DNA of 64,000 nt from Volvox africanus (lineage: Eukaryota > Chlorophyta > Chlorophyceae > Chlamydomonadales > Volvocaceae). The notes under the pieces are model-generated. The model saw only the letters and a list, made by a program, of their open reading frames with translations. It was not told where the DNA came from and did not search any database. Positions within the stretch are counted from its first letter, which is position 1; each line of letters opens with the position of its first letter. The position numbers were made by a program, and so were the translations under genes. The stretch spans positions 4,651,501 through 4,715,500 of the forward strand of contig BSDZ01000080.1 of NCBI GenBank assembly GCA_030268105.1, given 5' to 3'. Positions 40,601 through 53,555 of this stretch are shown piece by piece.

Positions 40601-43600
40601 TTCTGCGTATTTGGCCGGGTAGGCTGAGCGCAAGCTGCGCTCTTGCCTGAGACTGGACCGCCCAGCAAGGCAGGATCAAAAGCGATCTAACACCGTTGAC
40701 AGTCCTTTGTAAGTTGACAGCTGCTCGGTCCTTTTATGTTTACGTGCGCAATTGAGATCCATCACCGCACGGAACGCTCTGGTATGCCGCTTATGTACCT
40801 TCCATACAGTTGCTGTCCTCGTGCGAATCCAATTCATGCATAAACTTTCCACTGCTTTCTAATAAACAGGTAAAGCACTACACTGGTGATACGTTTACCT
40901 AAATAGGCTGCTTGCCCCTGGGCACAAAATCGCAGACGACACATTCATTTAAGCGGCCACCTGAAATTCTTCATTATGAATCACATCGGCCCGTGTCCCT
41001 CGCCCCTTCCTCCGCTACTTGCTCCAGGCCCTTGCCACCCGCTATCCAGCCGCATTTGAGGGCGCTACCCTCACCGCCGCCGTGGAGGAAGCCGCCGCGC
41101 TCGTGTCTGATTCAGATGTAGCTCTTGCCTCCCTTGCGCTTCGTTTCCTGGTCTCGCTGATGTCCATGCCTGGACGCGCCAGTGCCGCAGCAGCGGCAGT
41201 GGTTGCGGAGAAGGTGCGCGCCCCGGCACTGGCGCTGGTACGCAGCCCGCTGCTGCAGGGCACTGCACTTGAGGTGATGCAGAGCTTCTTTGCGGCGCTG
41301 GCCACCGTGAGTCCGGCGGGCGGTGACGACGCTCTACTTGCGTCACTTCTGGATGTGGGGCGCAGCGCAGAGGCTGCATCCAAGCAGGTGATGTTGGCAA
41401 GGGTGCGGGGGAGGGGCGAGTTGGGGCGGAGGACTGGGTTTGGGGCCGTAGTAATGTTTGCTCTTACGTAAGGTTTTTGGGTCCGCAAGGATGTTCCGGG
41501 CTTGAGTGCATCTGGCTCTATGTATGGCGAGGATACTGTGGCATTAACAGGGTAGACAGTGGAGTGCAAAGCGGGTTAGAGCCTAAGGCTTTGAGAGTTA
41601 ACTGCTTCGGAACATGGGCTAGATATAAGCCAGTGCGTTGGATCTGTGCTGTATGCATAATCCGATGAGGGAAGGCAACAGCGGCGCACAGCGTCAGCAC
41701 GCACAGCTCAGCACAGTGCTGACGTGCAGCACTTATGTATGCATCACACCAATTCTTCTCATATGGTCCATGTCCCCGGATGTTCAACGCTTTCTCCTCT
41801 CCATTACTGCTGCTTCTACGCTGTTTCCGTCTGGCCGCAGGCTCAATACAGCGTGGCGCGCTGCGTTGCCGCCCTCGCGACCACCACTCCTGCCAAGGTG
41901 CCAGTCACTGTGGAGCTGTTGCTGAAGAGCATGGGTGGCAAGGATTTAGGTGAGCACGGTGACGGTACTAGCTGTGCTATGGAAGAGGAACTGCGGGGGG
42001 GCGTTGTTCAATTTACCCCTGCATGAGGCAGAGGTTGGCTGAGCAGTATTGCTTCAAGAGGCAATCCTACAGAGCAGCACGAGGCCGTTGAGGGAATGGC
42101 CATTCCGTTCATGAGATTTCAATGGTTCCAGGACAGGGGCCAAAAGGTTTGCTAGCCCAGCAGTGCTGGTCCACCCGTTCGTTGTGTGGAAAAAGGTACT
42201 GCAACTTCACGCATGCTCTTAGTTGGTGGCCACTACACCACCTTCCATCGCGTGCACATAAACGCAGTTATATTCTATCGTGCCGCCGCCCTCGCTAACC
42301 CTTCCAATATAATGTACCATCTGCAGCGCCGGCAAGCGTCGGACCCGGTGGTTTCCGGTGGCTTCACGGCGGCTGGAGGTTGAGTGAAACGGACTTGTAC
42401 ACGCACGTAGCACACAGAAGCAAATGCGTACACAGTGTACGCACTTCGTAGTGTGCCCACCCATCAAAATTTCGTTTGCCATCTTTCCCCTTTCCCCCCT
42501 CGCCCACGCTGTTTAAGTACTTGCTAGAAAGAGAGGCAGTTTTAGGTCAGTAACTTTAGGCTTCATGGATGGCAACCCCCGCGGTTGCAGCAGCACCAAA
42601 CGTTGGATGCTTGCTGGCGGCTACAGGAGACTCTGGGCCCCGGTAGGGGACGCCGCCCCGGAACGCGTTTCCGCCGCTAAGCGCGTTCGGACCAGGGAAA
42701 TGCCAGACATTAATGCTGGGGCTACGTTTCGCTTGGCCTGCAACCATATCATCGGCCACGCGCCAATGATGTCGTATCAAGGAGTCGTCATATCGCAACC
42801 AGGTCAATGTTTCAGTACTTCCCCCAATTCTGGACGATTTTTCCTGCATGTTCCCTACTGTTGTTTTTGTACCATTTATACCTTGTTGCGGCAGGCTCCC
42901 AGCGCCTTGCGCTACTGTGCCTGGGCGAGATTGGCGGGCGGGCCGATCTATCGGGGTTGCCTGCGGTGGCGGCTGCCGCCACAGCAGTGCTCTCCGCGCC
43001 TGGCTCCTCTGAGGAGGTCCGCGCCGCAGCGTCACATGCTCTCGGCGGCATTACGCGGGGCAATCTTGGCCAGTTTATGCCTGGTCTGGTGGCACAAATT
43101 TCGGCTTCAGCCGGGCAGCCCAAACAGCAGTATCTGTTGCTGCAGGTGGGTGGCTGAAAGGGAGAGGTGTCAAGTGGGTGAAGCATGCGGTAGTAGTGGC
43201 CTCTTATCCGCCCACGCAGGTCATGAATGGGAAATGGGTGCGGATGGCGGTGGTGCGTTTGAGAAGTTGATCGCTTTTGCACCTGAGGACAAGGCGTTCG
43301 TGAACGTTTTGGTAAGAAACACAGGTAGGCGCGAAAGGGAAACCGTAGCCGCCTGCAATTTAAATGCATGCATTCAAAGGAGTTTTAAGCCCAATAGGTT
43401 GCCTGAGCCGAAGGGGTGCATGCGGATGCTTGTTCCTGGAAACTGGCCGTTCACGAATTCCCTGTCGCGTACGATGCCCCTCTCCTCCCTACCCCACCAG
43501 GCGCTCAACGACGTCATTTCCACCCTTGCCTCCCCCGCGGGTGCATCCAAGGCGGCCGAGCTCGGCCCCGAGATGGCTGACCAGGTCAGTCTGCATTGTC

Positions 43601-46205
43601 AGGCCGACGTTGGGTTACGCATGTGGTAAGGTGCCGTGTCAGGGGCTATCCAGGGCAGGGGCCTTGTCCCTTTCGGGGCATGCCGCCTGTGCACCGCATA
43701 CCTTCATGTGTCGCGTGCATGTCCGTTTGAACTCTTTTTTTAATGCTGTGCCCACTGATGAACATTTTTGTCACTGGGTACTTGGTCAATCACGACGCGC
43801 CTTGTCCACATCGGTCTTCGTCCACTTCTGCTCCCATGGATTTTTCGTTTAGGCGACTTTCTTCGGCTTACATTTAACGATTTCTTCCTTCCGGTGGCGA
43901 TTACCAGAAAGTCCGGGCGGGACAGCGCTTGAATTTGAAACTTCTGCGCACCGCAGGTCCTGTCACTACTGTTTGACGCTGCAGAAAGCGAAGAGGAATG
44001 TCGCAACGTGGTTGCAGAGTGCGCGGGTCGCCTGGCACTGCGCCACCCGGGCAAGGTGCTGCCGGCGTTGCTAGAGCGAACGACTGCTCTCTCTGCAAAT
44101 ATGCGCGCTGTGGTGAGCGTGGTTGAGGTATCCTGGTCCGCAAGAAGGACTTGCAACCTTCATGGCCGAGCGGTTTTATCTCCTGAGCTGGACGCGGTAG
44201 AGCTGGTCCATGACTGGTACTTCGATGCACGTGGGCGGCGATACTCACGTCTGTCCTTACTGTACCTGTCGTTACTGTAGCCAACAACTAGCCACCCGTC
44301 TAGGTACACGTCTCTTCCTCTGCTATGTGCTGCAGGCCGTTTCTGCAGTGAAGCACGCGGTGGTAGACCGACCCCATCCCGTGGACGCAGAGCTGGGTCC
44401 GGTGCTGCAGCGCTTCCTGCTGCTGATGGGCGATGATGACCGCCATGTGCGGCGCGCGGCGGTGGTGGCGTTCTCGGGCTGTGCTCACGCAAAGCCGGGT
44501 CTGGTGGTGGGCGGCCTGGACCAGCTTCTACCGCTGCTGTATGCGCAAACGGTGGTGCGGGAGGACATGATCCGGACCGTGGATCTGGGGCCGTTTAAAC
44601 ACAAGGTACGTGTTATGCGTGCAAGTAACGGTCGGGGCTGATATTCGCACCTGCTCAACACCCCTGAGGCAGCAAACGGTTTCTTGGCGGGTGTCGATGC
44701 ACGTTGATCTACGGGTTTCCCCAGTAGCCTTATGAGTTTGCAGTCGCAATCTCCAAAACTCTGCAGTTGTAGTGCATATGTTTCAGTAGCCCTATATGGC
44801 CTTGTTGTGCAGATTGATGACGGCTTGGAGCTTCGTAAGGCGGCTTTTGAATGTTTGGACATCCTCAGTGACTGCTGCCGCGACCGCCTGGAGCCGGTAC
44901 CGTTCCTGGCGGCACTGGAGAGCGGTTTGGGAGACCACGCGGATGTGAGCGATGGGAGCGGGCGGCGGGGTAGTGGTGCCGGGGATGCGAGTGGCCGCAC
45001 AGGTGCAAGAAGAGACAGTAGCCATGCGTGAGTAGCAAAACTCGCTACTCAAGGTCCAGATCCAGGGCCGGGGGCTGTGCCTTTCGGGGCCTTGCCATGA
45101 CTGGGGTCTTTCCTTCTCTTTGATTCCAGGTTAAGATGCCCTGTCACACAACGCTCTCCAAGCTGGTGGCGACTGACCCAGGGGCTGTCCTGGCCGCAGC
45201 GGAGAGGCTGGTGGTGCCTCTAGAGAAGACCCTCACCACGCGCCTCAAGAGCGATGCAGTCAAGCAGGAGGTAGGTTTAGCTAATTGAGCACCAGACTTG
45301 ATTGACACCGGGGCGTATGGACATTCGGGTCTGAAGCCGGGGATGAGTAGGTGGCTCCACTGGCCGTAGCCGGGTGAAGTCTCTGCCACAATCATTTTTA
45401 AACAGTTGTATCTGCACTCTATTCCCACCTCCTACATCAATACTTGGCACTATCTTCTGTACAAAGTTGCAACGTGCGGGGAGACAAGGGGACTGATTCA
45501 CGTAAACAACAAAGTACGGCCACCTGGGGCGACAATAGTTCATGTCCGTGGCAATCTCCGTGGTTTGCTGGGGTACCCCGTGGGAATGGGGAGTGCTTCT
45601 CATCTTAGCATTTTGCCTGCTACTCCGCCATTGTGGTGTTGCCGTACCCCCTACCCCATAGATCGACCGGCATGAGGATATGCTACGCAGCTGCCTTCGC
45701 TGTGTGGACGCACTGGAGCACGTACCTGGCAGCGACAACAACCCTGCCTTCCAGGTACGGCCGTCCTGAATTGCAATCACAGGACACCGTTTCCTTCATG
45801 CGTGCCTGGCAGCTCGAACGCCTGCAGCAATTACATGCGTATTACATCTCCCCGCCCCGAGCTTGCAGCATCTTGGGTACTGGTAAAAGGGATCTTTTCA
45901 TCTGTCATAATGTATCACGATGTGGGAACAAGCCGGGGTCGTGGTCTTGGGTCATAACACCGGACAAAATGCTGACGTGTGCTTAGGACGTGGAGGTCAA
46001 GAGGGCGACCCGTGGGTCGTTTAACCTTGGCCATCTGGCAGCATTGTATGGATGCCGGCTTACTAATCTATGCCCCTTCACCTGAATACGGCAGAACTTC
46101 TTGCGCAAGATCGTGCTGGGGACGCCCGCACTCAAGGAAAAATACCTTTCCATCCAACGCGAGCGCGCAGAGGCGGAGGGCGGAGACGCTATGGACACTG
46201 CGTGA
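34640..46205 (+). CDS. CAND1: Cullin-associated NEDD8-dissociated protein 1 (CAND1/TIP120)
   Basis: Twenty-three exons: 34640-34845, 35042-35321, 35580-35742, 36035-36164, 36473-36587, 37076-37248, 37636-37678, 38031-38245, 38591-38777, 39066-39212, 39408-39538, 39857-39947, 40271-40489, 41028-41387, 41841-41949, 42895-43145, 43501-43584, 43957-44112, 44336-44605, 44813-44944, 45130-45270, 45662-45754 and 46095-46205. They sum to 3807 nt, 1268 residues, close to the ~1220-1230 of plant and human CAND1, and align along the whole family: KDFRYMATSDL at the N-terminus, CLGCLVRKVADVR, the acidic loop with [60 protein letters not shown] and NFLRKIV near the end. CAND1 is a HEAT-repeat solenoid that wraps unneddylated cullin-RING ligases and exchanges their substrate receptors. 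The exon 12 acceptor (ATAG) was chosen because it restores frame and SATDQDQEVKE. Confidence 0.96.
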
Positions 46206-46719
46206 TGCCGACCTCCAAGGAGATGTCCGGGCATGCCAGTTGAAAAGAATTTTGTGTCCGGACACTTCTGCAGGATGGTTGCTGTTATAATTTTAGCCAG
46301 GCTTTTTCTTCGACAAGGAAAGCTCATCAGGAAACCTACGAAACTCAAATTGGGATATGATGACGAACTGGCAGGAGATAGGGTCTGTACTTGGTACTCG
46401 AAGAAATTACGTTCGTTAGGTTCGGAAGGCGACTTTGGATGGTCTCGGTCATGGATGTCACTGGCGTCAATCGCACCGGTTACGGAACCGAGGAGTCGAC
46501 CGAGGAAGATGTCGACCTGTTGTAAATAATACCATTTAGAAGCCTAGGAGCTGTGAAGAATTCCAAGCGACAGTACGCCTCCAAGCTGTATAATTCTTGA
46601 ATGGCAGAAGAAGGAAAGCCTGAAGGAATGCCAGCTTCCCTTCCGCTTGTTTACTCGCACGCAGACCAATAATCCTTTCTCTTTGCTAAACTGAAGCGCC
46701 CTTCAGCACTCCCTCCAAA
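46206..46719. other. Spacer between CAND1 and expansin genes
   Basis: About 510 bp holding the CAND1 3' UTR and the expansin promoter. It contains the TGTAA listed separately and a CCAAT at 46666-46670, about 50 bp before the expansin start codon. No other element recognised. Confidence 0.55.
46521..46525 (+). terminator. Candidate TGTAA polyadenylation signal of CAND1
   Basis: TGTAA is the usual polyadenylation motif of volvocine algae. This copy lies 316 bp beyond the CAND1 stop and about 195 bp before the next start codon, a fitting position. Context TTGTAAATAATACC. Confidence 0.5.
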
Positions 46720-49700
46720 ATGGCATTTTCTTATCTTAACTGCGTGCTATGCACGCTCGTGCTTATGGCAGCCGCAGCGAGAGTTGACTTTGTCTCTGCG
46801 AATGGCTCTTTCCCCCAGCTACCTCCTCCTCCTCCTGAAGGCTGGGTCCGCGGCCGTACGACCTATTACGGTGGTCCCGACATACTTGCGGAGGCCTACG
46901 ATCCAACGCGGGGCAAAGGAAGCTTCGGTATTCTCACCTACGGTTCCTGTGGCTTTACAAATAGCGATGGCACGCTTCCCTTCCCGCAAGACGCCGTTGC
47001 AGCGGCAGCGGATGCCGATCCAGACTATCCCGGTAGCTGCGGCAGGTGAGCCCGGTTGGCTAAGAAGGCACATCCTTTTCCAAGCGGTGCACTATGTACG
47101 TTCGTATATCTTGGCCGGATGGTTTCGCGTATTCAGGGATCCTCCTCCATGTCCAACCCCCCTCTACTCGGAACGCCAACAGGTGCTATCAGGTCAAATG
47201 CGTGAACGGCTTGGTGGCAGGTAGGTAGGATCAGAATGCACATGTGTGCGGGCTTACGATCCATTTGAATATCCACGGACGTTCGCCAAGTAGCAGATAA
47301 TTGTACCCCGGGAGATAGTAATTGCCAAGGCATAGCCAGCACGGACAATATTAAGACATTTCAGCCAATCTTTACAAGGTTGATGCCTGACAAGTCCGAA
47401 GATACTGGGGGCTACAGGTTTCGTTCTTTCACCCGTCCATATAAGAAGCCACATCTCTTTTGATGAATGTCCACTTTCCTCAATCCGCGACGTCCGGTGC
47501 TCCATTCAAACCGACATTGCAGCCAGTACAAATGGCAAAGTAGCCGTTACAGCGATTGATGATCCCGTACGATTTACTTTTGATGCTTGCGCCTTCGGCC
47601 CCTACCGCCGACTCTGCAGCCAGCAACAATACACCCGTGAAGATTGTTAATGGCAGCTATGATGGAGACCATTTCCGCCCCTACCTGCCTGCCATCAACG
47701 CCAACATTTCTGATACCCGCGGCCGCGCCTGGCCGGGCAACCCGACCGAGCCAGAAGGGTTGCAATTCGTCAACTGCTGGAACGATACCAAGGTAGGTGC
47801 GTAGCAGGGTTTCCTTTCGTCTACGCGTAGGGCATTGTGTGCAAATGCTGCGGAAGAGGATGCGCACAGAGGCAATTTCCGGCGTATTCCCGTCGAATGC
47901 AGTGAGAGATTTGAGATCAAACCCACCCCTATTGCTATCTATGAGAAGGCTGCGGTCTTCCGCAGTTAAGCCCAACAGTTAAGCCTACACAGTCTCGGTG
48001 GCTCCGTCATCCACACCCTTCGTCTTATCGACCGGATGCTTTCACTGATGTTGGCCCCGCCTGTAGGTAATCACAGTCCGAGTCATCGACTCGTGCCCCT
48101 GCCGTCAGGTGCTGTCCGAAACCGCTCCGGGTGTAAAGAAGGGTGGCGAGATTCGCCGGCAGGAATGGTGTTGCGGCGGTGAGCAGCCGTGCGGCCTGGA
48201 GCTGAGCTTTGCGTCAGACAGACAGACAGACTGTGCATCAGGCAGATAGACAAGTTAGTTCCAAGTAACTTGTATCGTTTCCGTTTCCGTTTCTGACGCT
48301 GGCTTGCGTGATAAGTGTGGAATGGGAGTTAACGACTGTGAGTTGTAATGCACGAGCGGGTCGAATGTATTACCAGGGGAACAAGCTTTTGTGGGGCTTT
48401 GGAAGACCGATCAGAATTGCTGAGCCCTTCGTACTTCGCGCTGAACCCTCGTAATATTGCTGTTTTTGGACCATGATGTTGCCGACCTGCCAGGTCAAAA
48501 CCACTTCGACCTGTCGTACTATGCATTTGAGAAGCTGGCCCATCCGGTACGCTGCCATCGCACGCCTGAACAGGAGTGTCCAAATCTAACCTGCTTTATG
48601 TGAAGTAACCGCTCGCGGAGGCTGCCACTTGCATTAAGGTTTTTGTGAAGGCTACTTTGCACTTGCGCAAGGAAACGGACATCTACCTACTGCTTTGAAA
48701 GCAAAGCCTGCGCCTCTCATCCGTTGCCAGGTATATGGCGTTATGGGCGTGGACTATCGCCCCGTTGATTGCAACACCAATCAGCCGCTGCCGCCGCCAC
48801 CAGCACCCGGCTACGTCAGTCGGGTGGTGTACGATAATGTTATCGAACCCGGCTGGAATTGGTTCTCCTACTCGAGGTCGTATGCCGAGCTAATCCAGGA
48901 GGGTGCGTTGGCCGGGGAGGCAGGATCGAGTGTATGCGTGCACCCAGAATTTACAGGCACTCTTATGCAGCTTCTTGTGTTTTGCGCGTGCTAAGGGTGC
49001 TAAACGCGACTACGACCGTGCATCGTGCGCCTTTTCCCAGTTTGGTTCCCATATCGCACTGCTATGCGCTGGGCCTCGCAGGTGCTGGGCTCAACGGGTC
49101 CGCAGCCACCTGTGTAACATTGTCCCCGGGTGGGGGACTCAGCTTCACGTGCCGCGCTTGCGGCGGTCCTGGCTACCAACCCTTCAAGGATGCAAACGCC
49201 CTGAGCTTCTGGATTCGGCCAAACTCCAACTCGTCTGACCCGTATTTCTCCTCCACACCTAGTGGCATAATACCGCCAGTTAAAGTGTTCGTGCTACAAG
49301 ACGGCAGTTACGGGAATGGCGACAAGCTATACTGCGGCAATGAGGTGTACTTGAACAGCACGGTGGGTGGTATATCACACTCTGGCTGCTTAGAAGGTTG
49401 GAAGCCATGCTTCCGCGACAACAGCATGCAGTTGCCATCTGCGCCTAGACAATAAGTGGTATTCAGGCATTGCTCCCTGCGAATTCTTGACGAGCCTGCT
49501 GTCTTGAAGATCGCGGCGCATAGCAAATCGATGCATTGCCTGTGTAGATTGGGATGTGATTTTGTGCTGGCGCTGATGGAGCACGTGCTCCATCAGCAAT
49601 CGTGCTCCATCAGCACGATTCCTTGCAGCCGTGTCCCTGAGCCGGACTCATTCCGGGATCTGGTTTCGGTAGCGCCTGGCTTGTGCATGACCTTGGGAGT

Positions 49701-49877
49701 CCCTTTCCTTTGCAGACGCCAGCGGCGACCGATGGCCCGTGGTTCAAGATATTTATCCCGATAAAGCAGTTTCGCTGCGAGGGCTTGGTGCCCCAGGAGT
49801 TGTTGAACCGCTTCGAGTTTCAGAACATCAACGAACGGGACGCTTATATCTGCCTGGATCAAATCCAGATCATCTGA
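46720..49877 (+). CDS. Secreted expansin-family cell-wall protein
   Basis: Eight exons: 46720-47045, 47183-47220, 47620-47792, 48067-48178, 48494-48546, 48731-48902, 49082-49362 and 49716-49877; total 1317 nt, 438 residues, all joins in frame. A signal peptide (hydrophobic VLCTLVLMAAAA) and a short Pro-rich segment precede the double-psi beta-barrel domain: RGRTTYYGGPD, GILTYGSCGFTN, GSCGRCYQVKC, ITVRVIDSCPC and QNHFDLSYYAFEKLA. The last carries the expansin HFD motif. VMGVDYRPVDC and a C-terminal beta-rich domain with GWNWFSYS and KIFIPIKQF follow, probably equivalent to the expansin carbohydrate-binding domain. Several NxS/T sites suit a glycosylated extracellular protein. Plant expansins loosen walls without hydrolysis; volvocine walls are glycoprotein, so the substrate here is open. 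Two introns, 47221-47619 and 48179-48493, exceed 300 bp without visible features. Confidence 0.88.
49573..49620. repeat. Two adjacent hairpin sequences in expansin intron 7
   Basis: A perfect 24-bp palindrome, CTGATGGAGCAC followed by its reverse complement (49573-49596), is followed directly by a hairpin with 9-bp arms AATCGTGCT/AGCACGATT around the loop CCATC (49598-49620). The unit GTGCTCCATCAG is present in both. Confidence 0.9.
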
Positions 49878-50820
49878 AACAGCGACATACATCGTGTACG
49901 ACCAACCAATGGTGCAGACTCGTAGAATGGATATGCAACGGCTGGGAAATCATCCCTTGGCTGTAATCCCGTTGCAGTTTGGTACTGCAGGGTATACGCG
50001 CATTATTAGACCCAAAGCAGTACGCACACCACTACGTAGCAGAAGGTCCAACAGTGCGCGTATACCCTGCCGCTTGTGGGGTCATGCGGTCCACCCCCGT
50101 AGTGCATGTAGATATAGCATGTGTGGGCGTTGCCGCTGTCGTGGACGGCAATTAATTGCGATGACATAGCCTTGTCCTTGTTCATGTTATGCGCTATGGA
50201 TAACGCCAAGCCTTGTAGCCAAACATGTAACGCATCCTTTATTTACACACGGTTGTCTCCCAAGACCCATGTATCCGACGGCCAGGTAAAAGAGGTACAC
50301 AGTAACGGGGCACCAAAAGCCGAGTTTACCAGCCCCAGGATGTAACAGCCGTTGACACTACAGCTAGTTCTGGCTCCTAAATTGACCAATGGTTACTTAT
50401 AAGTACACTTTTGTTCAGAGTGCATCCTCTGGAGAGGACGCCACAAACCTTCTGTATGGCCACTTGAAAAAGGACAGATACCAGAGTTGATGTAACACTG
50501 CGTCAAAAATAATGAAAACTTTGTTGCAGTCCTACTTTCTAGCGACAGGAACGGTTTGTCAAGGAAACTCCCTATGGGCCCCCCAATTGGCGTTGTCCTG
50601 CAGCCGCCAAAATGGGCAGGGAGGCACCTTTACAATTCAGTTAATACTTGCGCCTGTTTTCATACGCGTCACCTTCACACGTAAGCAGTACTTAGGTCCT
50701 TTACCTCCTCACATAGTCATACTATTTGACGGACTCTGCGCCCACGCGCCAAATCGAAGCCAGAGCCGCGCTTTTTGGCTTAGTCTCACAAAATCTTCAT
50801 TTTGTACTTCTTGTGAAGGG
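49878..50820. other. Spacer between expansin and CELF-like genes
   Basis: Holds the expansin 3' UTR and the upstream region of the RNA-binding protein gene. TGTAA motifs occur at about 50226 and 50341. The frame of the next gene is open back to 50512 with an ATG there, but the intervening residues show no similarity to CELF proteins, so I treat them as 5' UTR or promoter. Confidence 0.5.
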
Positions 50821-53555
50821 ATGGTCATGGGCATGCAAAAGCCAGAGGCTGTTTGCGCTGAACCGAAGGTGTTCGTGGGCCAGGTCCCTCACGAAGTCAC
50901 TCAGGAGCAGGTCTTTGCACTCTTCTCCAAATATGGGACCATCAAGAAGTGCGCCCTCATTACGGGCCAGGATGGGCGCAGCAAAGGCTGCGCCATGGTG
51001 ACCTATGACCGATGGGCGGAGGCAGAACTAGCCATCGAGCACGAAAATGGTACAGCGAACCTGGGAGGAGGCCGGACGCTGCTCGTGAAGTTTGCCGATC
51101 CTCCACGTGGGCGTGGCGATGGTCCAGTGATGGGCGTGGCGCCGAAGAAGTTGTTTGTCGGACAGGTGTTGGTGCCGTCGCGTCGCCTTTTCGATCGATC
51201 CACGCTTTGCGCACGCTAGTTGCTGTGTCTGAGTGCACGTGCTGCATCTGTGTATATTGTTATTGTGTTGTCCACCATAGTTTCAGTGTCCGGGTAAGTT
51301 CGATCAGCCGGAATTTGAGCGCGAACATCGGACGGGCAGACGTTACTGCCAAGCCCGCCTTCAAGCAGTCCATTCGTTCAGTGATTTCACTAGAATTGAA
51401 TTGGCTTACGTGCTTCCATGCACCCAATGCCTCTGTTCGTCAAGCATTTCGCTCAGCCTCGCAGCCACCCTTGCTAACCCTAATGCCGTCGCATTCCTTA
51501 CAGCCTCAGCATATTTTTAGCTGAACCGTAAGTGGAGTCAAACTTACATTCTTTCTGGTTCCTCTGGTGCACTTCAAGTTTTACTGGAGCGTGCGTGTTT
51601 CGGGTCGCAGCTTCCCTTGCAGCGGTTTCATTGTGCATAATATGGGGTTTGAGTTGTATTCGCTCCTTGCATGACCAAGTTTATAAAATAACAAGCAGGC
51701 TGCTTCCAGTCTTACTCCAAAATTTAGCTTACTATTTTGAGATTTCAATATCGTGTGTGCGCTCACTGTACCTGAACGATTTGCCCATATGACGTTATCG
51801 CGCATTTTTCTTGCGGCATTGAAATTGCCCACTGTTTGCGCCCCCAACGGGTTCCCACAGATTCCACAGCATACGACAGAGCAGCACATCCGGTCGCTCT
51901 TCGCTCCATTTGGCAATATTACCGATGTACATGTCCTTAATAAGGGCAATGCCCCAGGTATATTTGTTTGTGCGTTGTGGGTAAGCAGTAGTGGACCAGT
52001 GTTCATGACCCCTGTGTGACGGGTTTGTGCGCCCATTGTGTTTCAGCACTGCATGTCTGGGCGGCGTTTTATTCACATAATTGGCAAGAAGAGGGAGTGG
52101 TTTTAAGTAGCCCACCGCGTAACATTATCGATTGCCCGCCAGGTTGCGCCTTTGTGACGTTCGAGCGATGGTCACAAGCAGAGAACGCCATGCTGTCGCT
52201 CAATGGACAAACGCTTATCGAGGGTGCTACCACCCCCATGGTCGTAAAATTTGCGGACGCTAAGGTTGTCGACCCGGGCATGGGACCTGGTGGTCAAAAG
52301 AGACAGTTTGGCGCTGTTGATGGGCAGCAGGGCTTCCCCGGCGCCGGGCCCGCGGGTAATAAGCGTACCTTCACCGGTGCTGCTGGGCCTGGCGCAATGG
52401 GCATGGCAGGAATGGCGGCAGCGGGTTACAACCCATACGCCGTAGCATCTGCCATGGGCTATGACATGAGTACTATGGCAGCCATGGGCTACGGCAACAT
52501 GGGCATGATGGCTGGTATGGCGGGCATGCAGGTATGTGTGCAAGGATTTAATGGCAGAGCAGAGTGTATATGGTCACGTTCAGGATTGCAACCTAGGGAA
52601 TGGTACATCATTAGTGTGTAACGGCCCTTAATCTACTAGTTATGCACCCGTGTGTGGCCCGTCGCAACCGGGCATGTTGCGTCCAGGTCATGTACGTTTG
52701 TGGTATCAGACCATCCTTGACATTGGGTCTCGTTACCCTTATGCTGTTCCTGCCATGGCAGGAACGGAATGCAAAATGTTTGTCGAACTGGAGATATAAT
52801 CAATTTCTGTGATGGTTGACTCCCGCGCGATGCAGGGGATGGGCGGTATCCCTGGGCAAGGCGCCCAACAGGCAATGGCGGGTGCTGCTGGCATGGCAGG
52901 CGCACAAGGCCTTGGCGCAGCGGGAATGGGCGGCATGGGTGCCATGAGCGGGATGGGCGCTATGGGGGGTATGGGTGGTGGTCTGATGGCTGGCATGGCT
53001 GGGATGGGCATGATGGGCTTGGGCATGGGGGCAGGGATGGGCATGAACAAGCCAGCAGGGCTTCAAGAGGGACCCAAGGCGTGGAAGCTCTTCATCGGTC
53101 AGGTATGTTGATCTTGATGCCCATAGGATCTAGGCCAGTCGGGATTAAGGCTCCCGAGCAGATATTCGGTCCTTTCCCAAGAATACATCTTATTTATTGT
53201 TATGTTATCCAGCGCATCCTTGGTAGGCACTATGAACAGTGGAATAATTTACAAGATGGAGGCTAGCCGCTCTTAGCAATCTATCTCGCCTCTGCAACAG
53301 GTTCCATTTGAAGCGAATGAGACGGATCTCTGGCCCATCTTCAGTCCTCTGGGTAACATTCTGGAGCTTGTCATCTTGCGCCATCAGGGCAAGTCCAAGG
53401 GCTGCGCGTTCCTCACGTACGAGAATCGAACGGATGCAGAAAAGGCCATCCGTACCCTCGACAGCCAGGTCTCAGTGCCCAGCGACCCACGTGGACGACT
53501 TCTAACGGTCAAGTACGCGAACACGGCTTCGGCAGCTGCAAGTGGTGCCATGTAG
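50821..53555 (+). CDS. CELF/Bruno-like protein with three RRMs, CHLAMY1 C3-like
   Basis: Five exons: 50821-51165, 51861-51957, 52143-52531, 52836-53102 and 53301-53555; 1353 nt, 450 residues, in frame throughout. RRM1 runs from KVFVGQVPHEVTQE to LLVKFADPP with the RNP1 block SKGCAMVTY. RRM2 starts KLFVGQ-IPQHTTEQ and has GCAFVTFERW. RRM3 starts KLFIGQ-VPFEANETDL and has SKGCAFLTYE, ending LLTVKYANT. Splitting each KLFxGQ after the Gln by an intron is typical of the model. The ~170-residue linker between RRM2 and RRM3 is Gly/Met/Ala-rich and likely disordered. This layout matches CUG-BP/ETR-3 proteins and, among algae, the C3 subunit of the circadian RNA-binding complex CHLAMY1, which binds UG-repeat 3' UTRs with a KH-domain partner. 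Orthology to C3 is inferred from domain layout and size. Start: first ATG just before RRM1. Confidence 0.88.
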
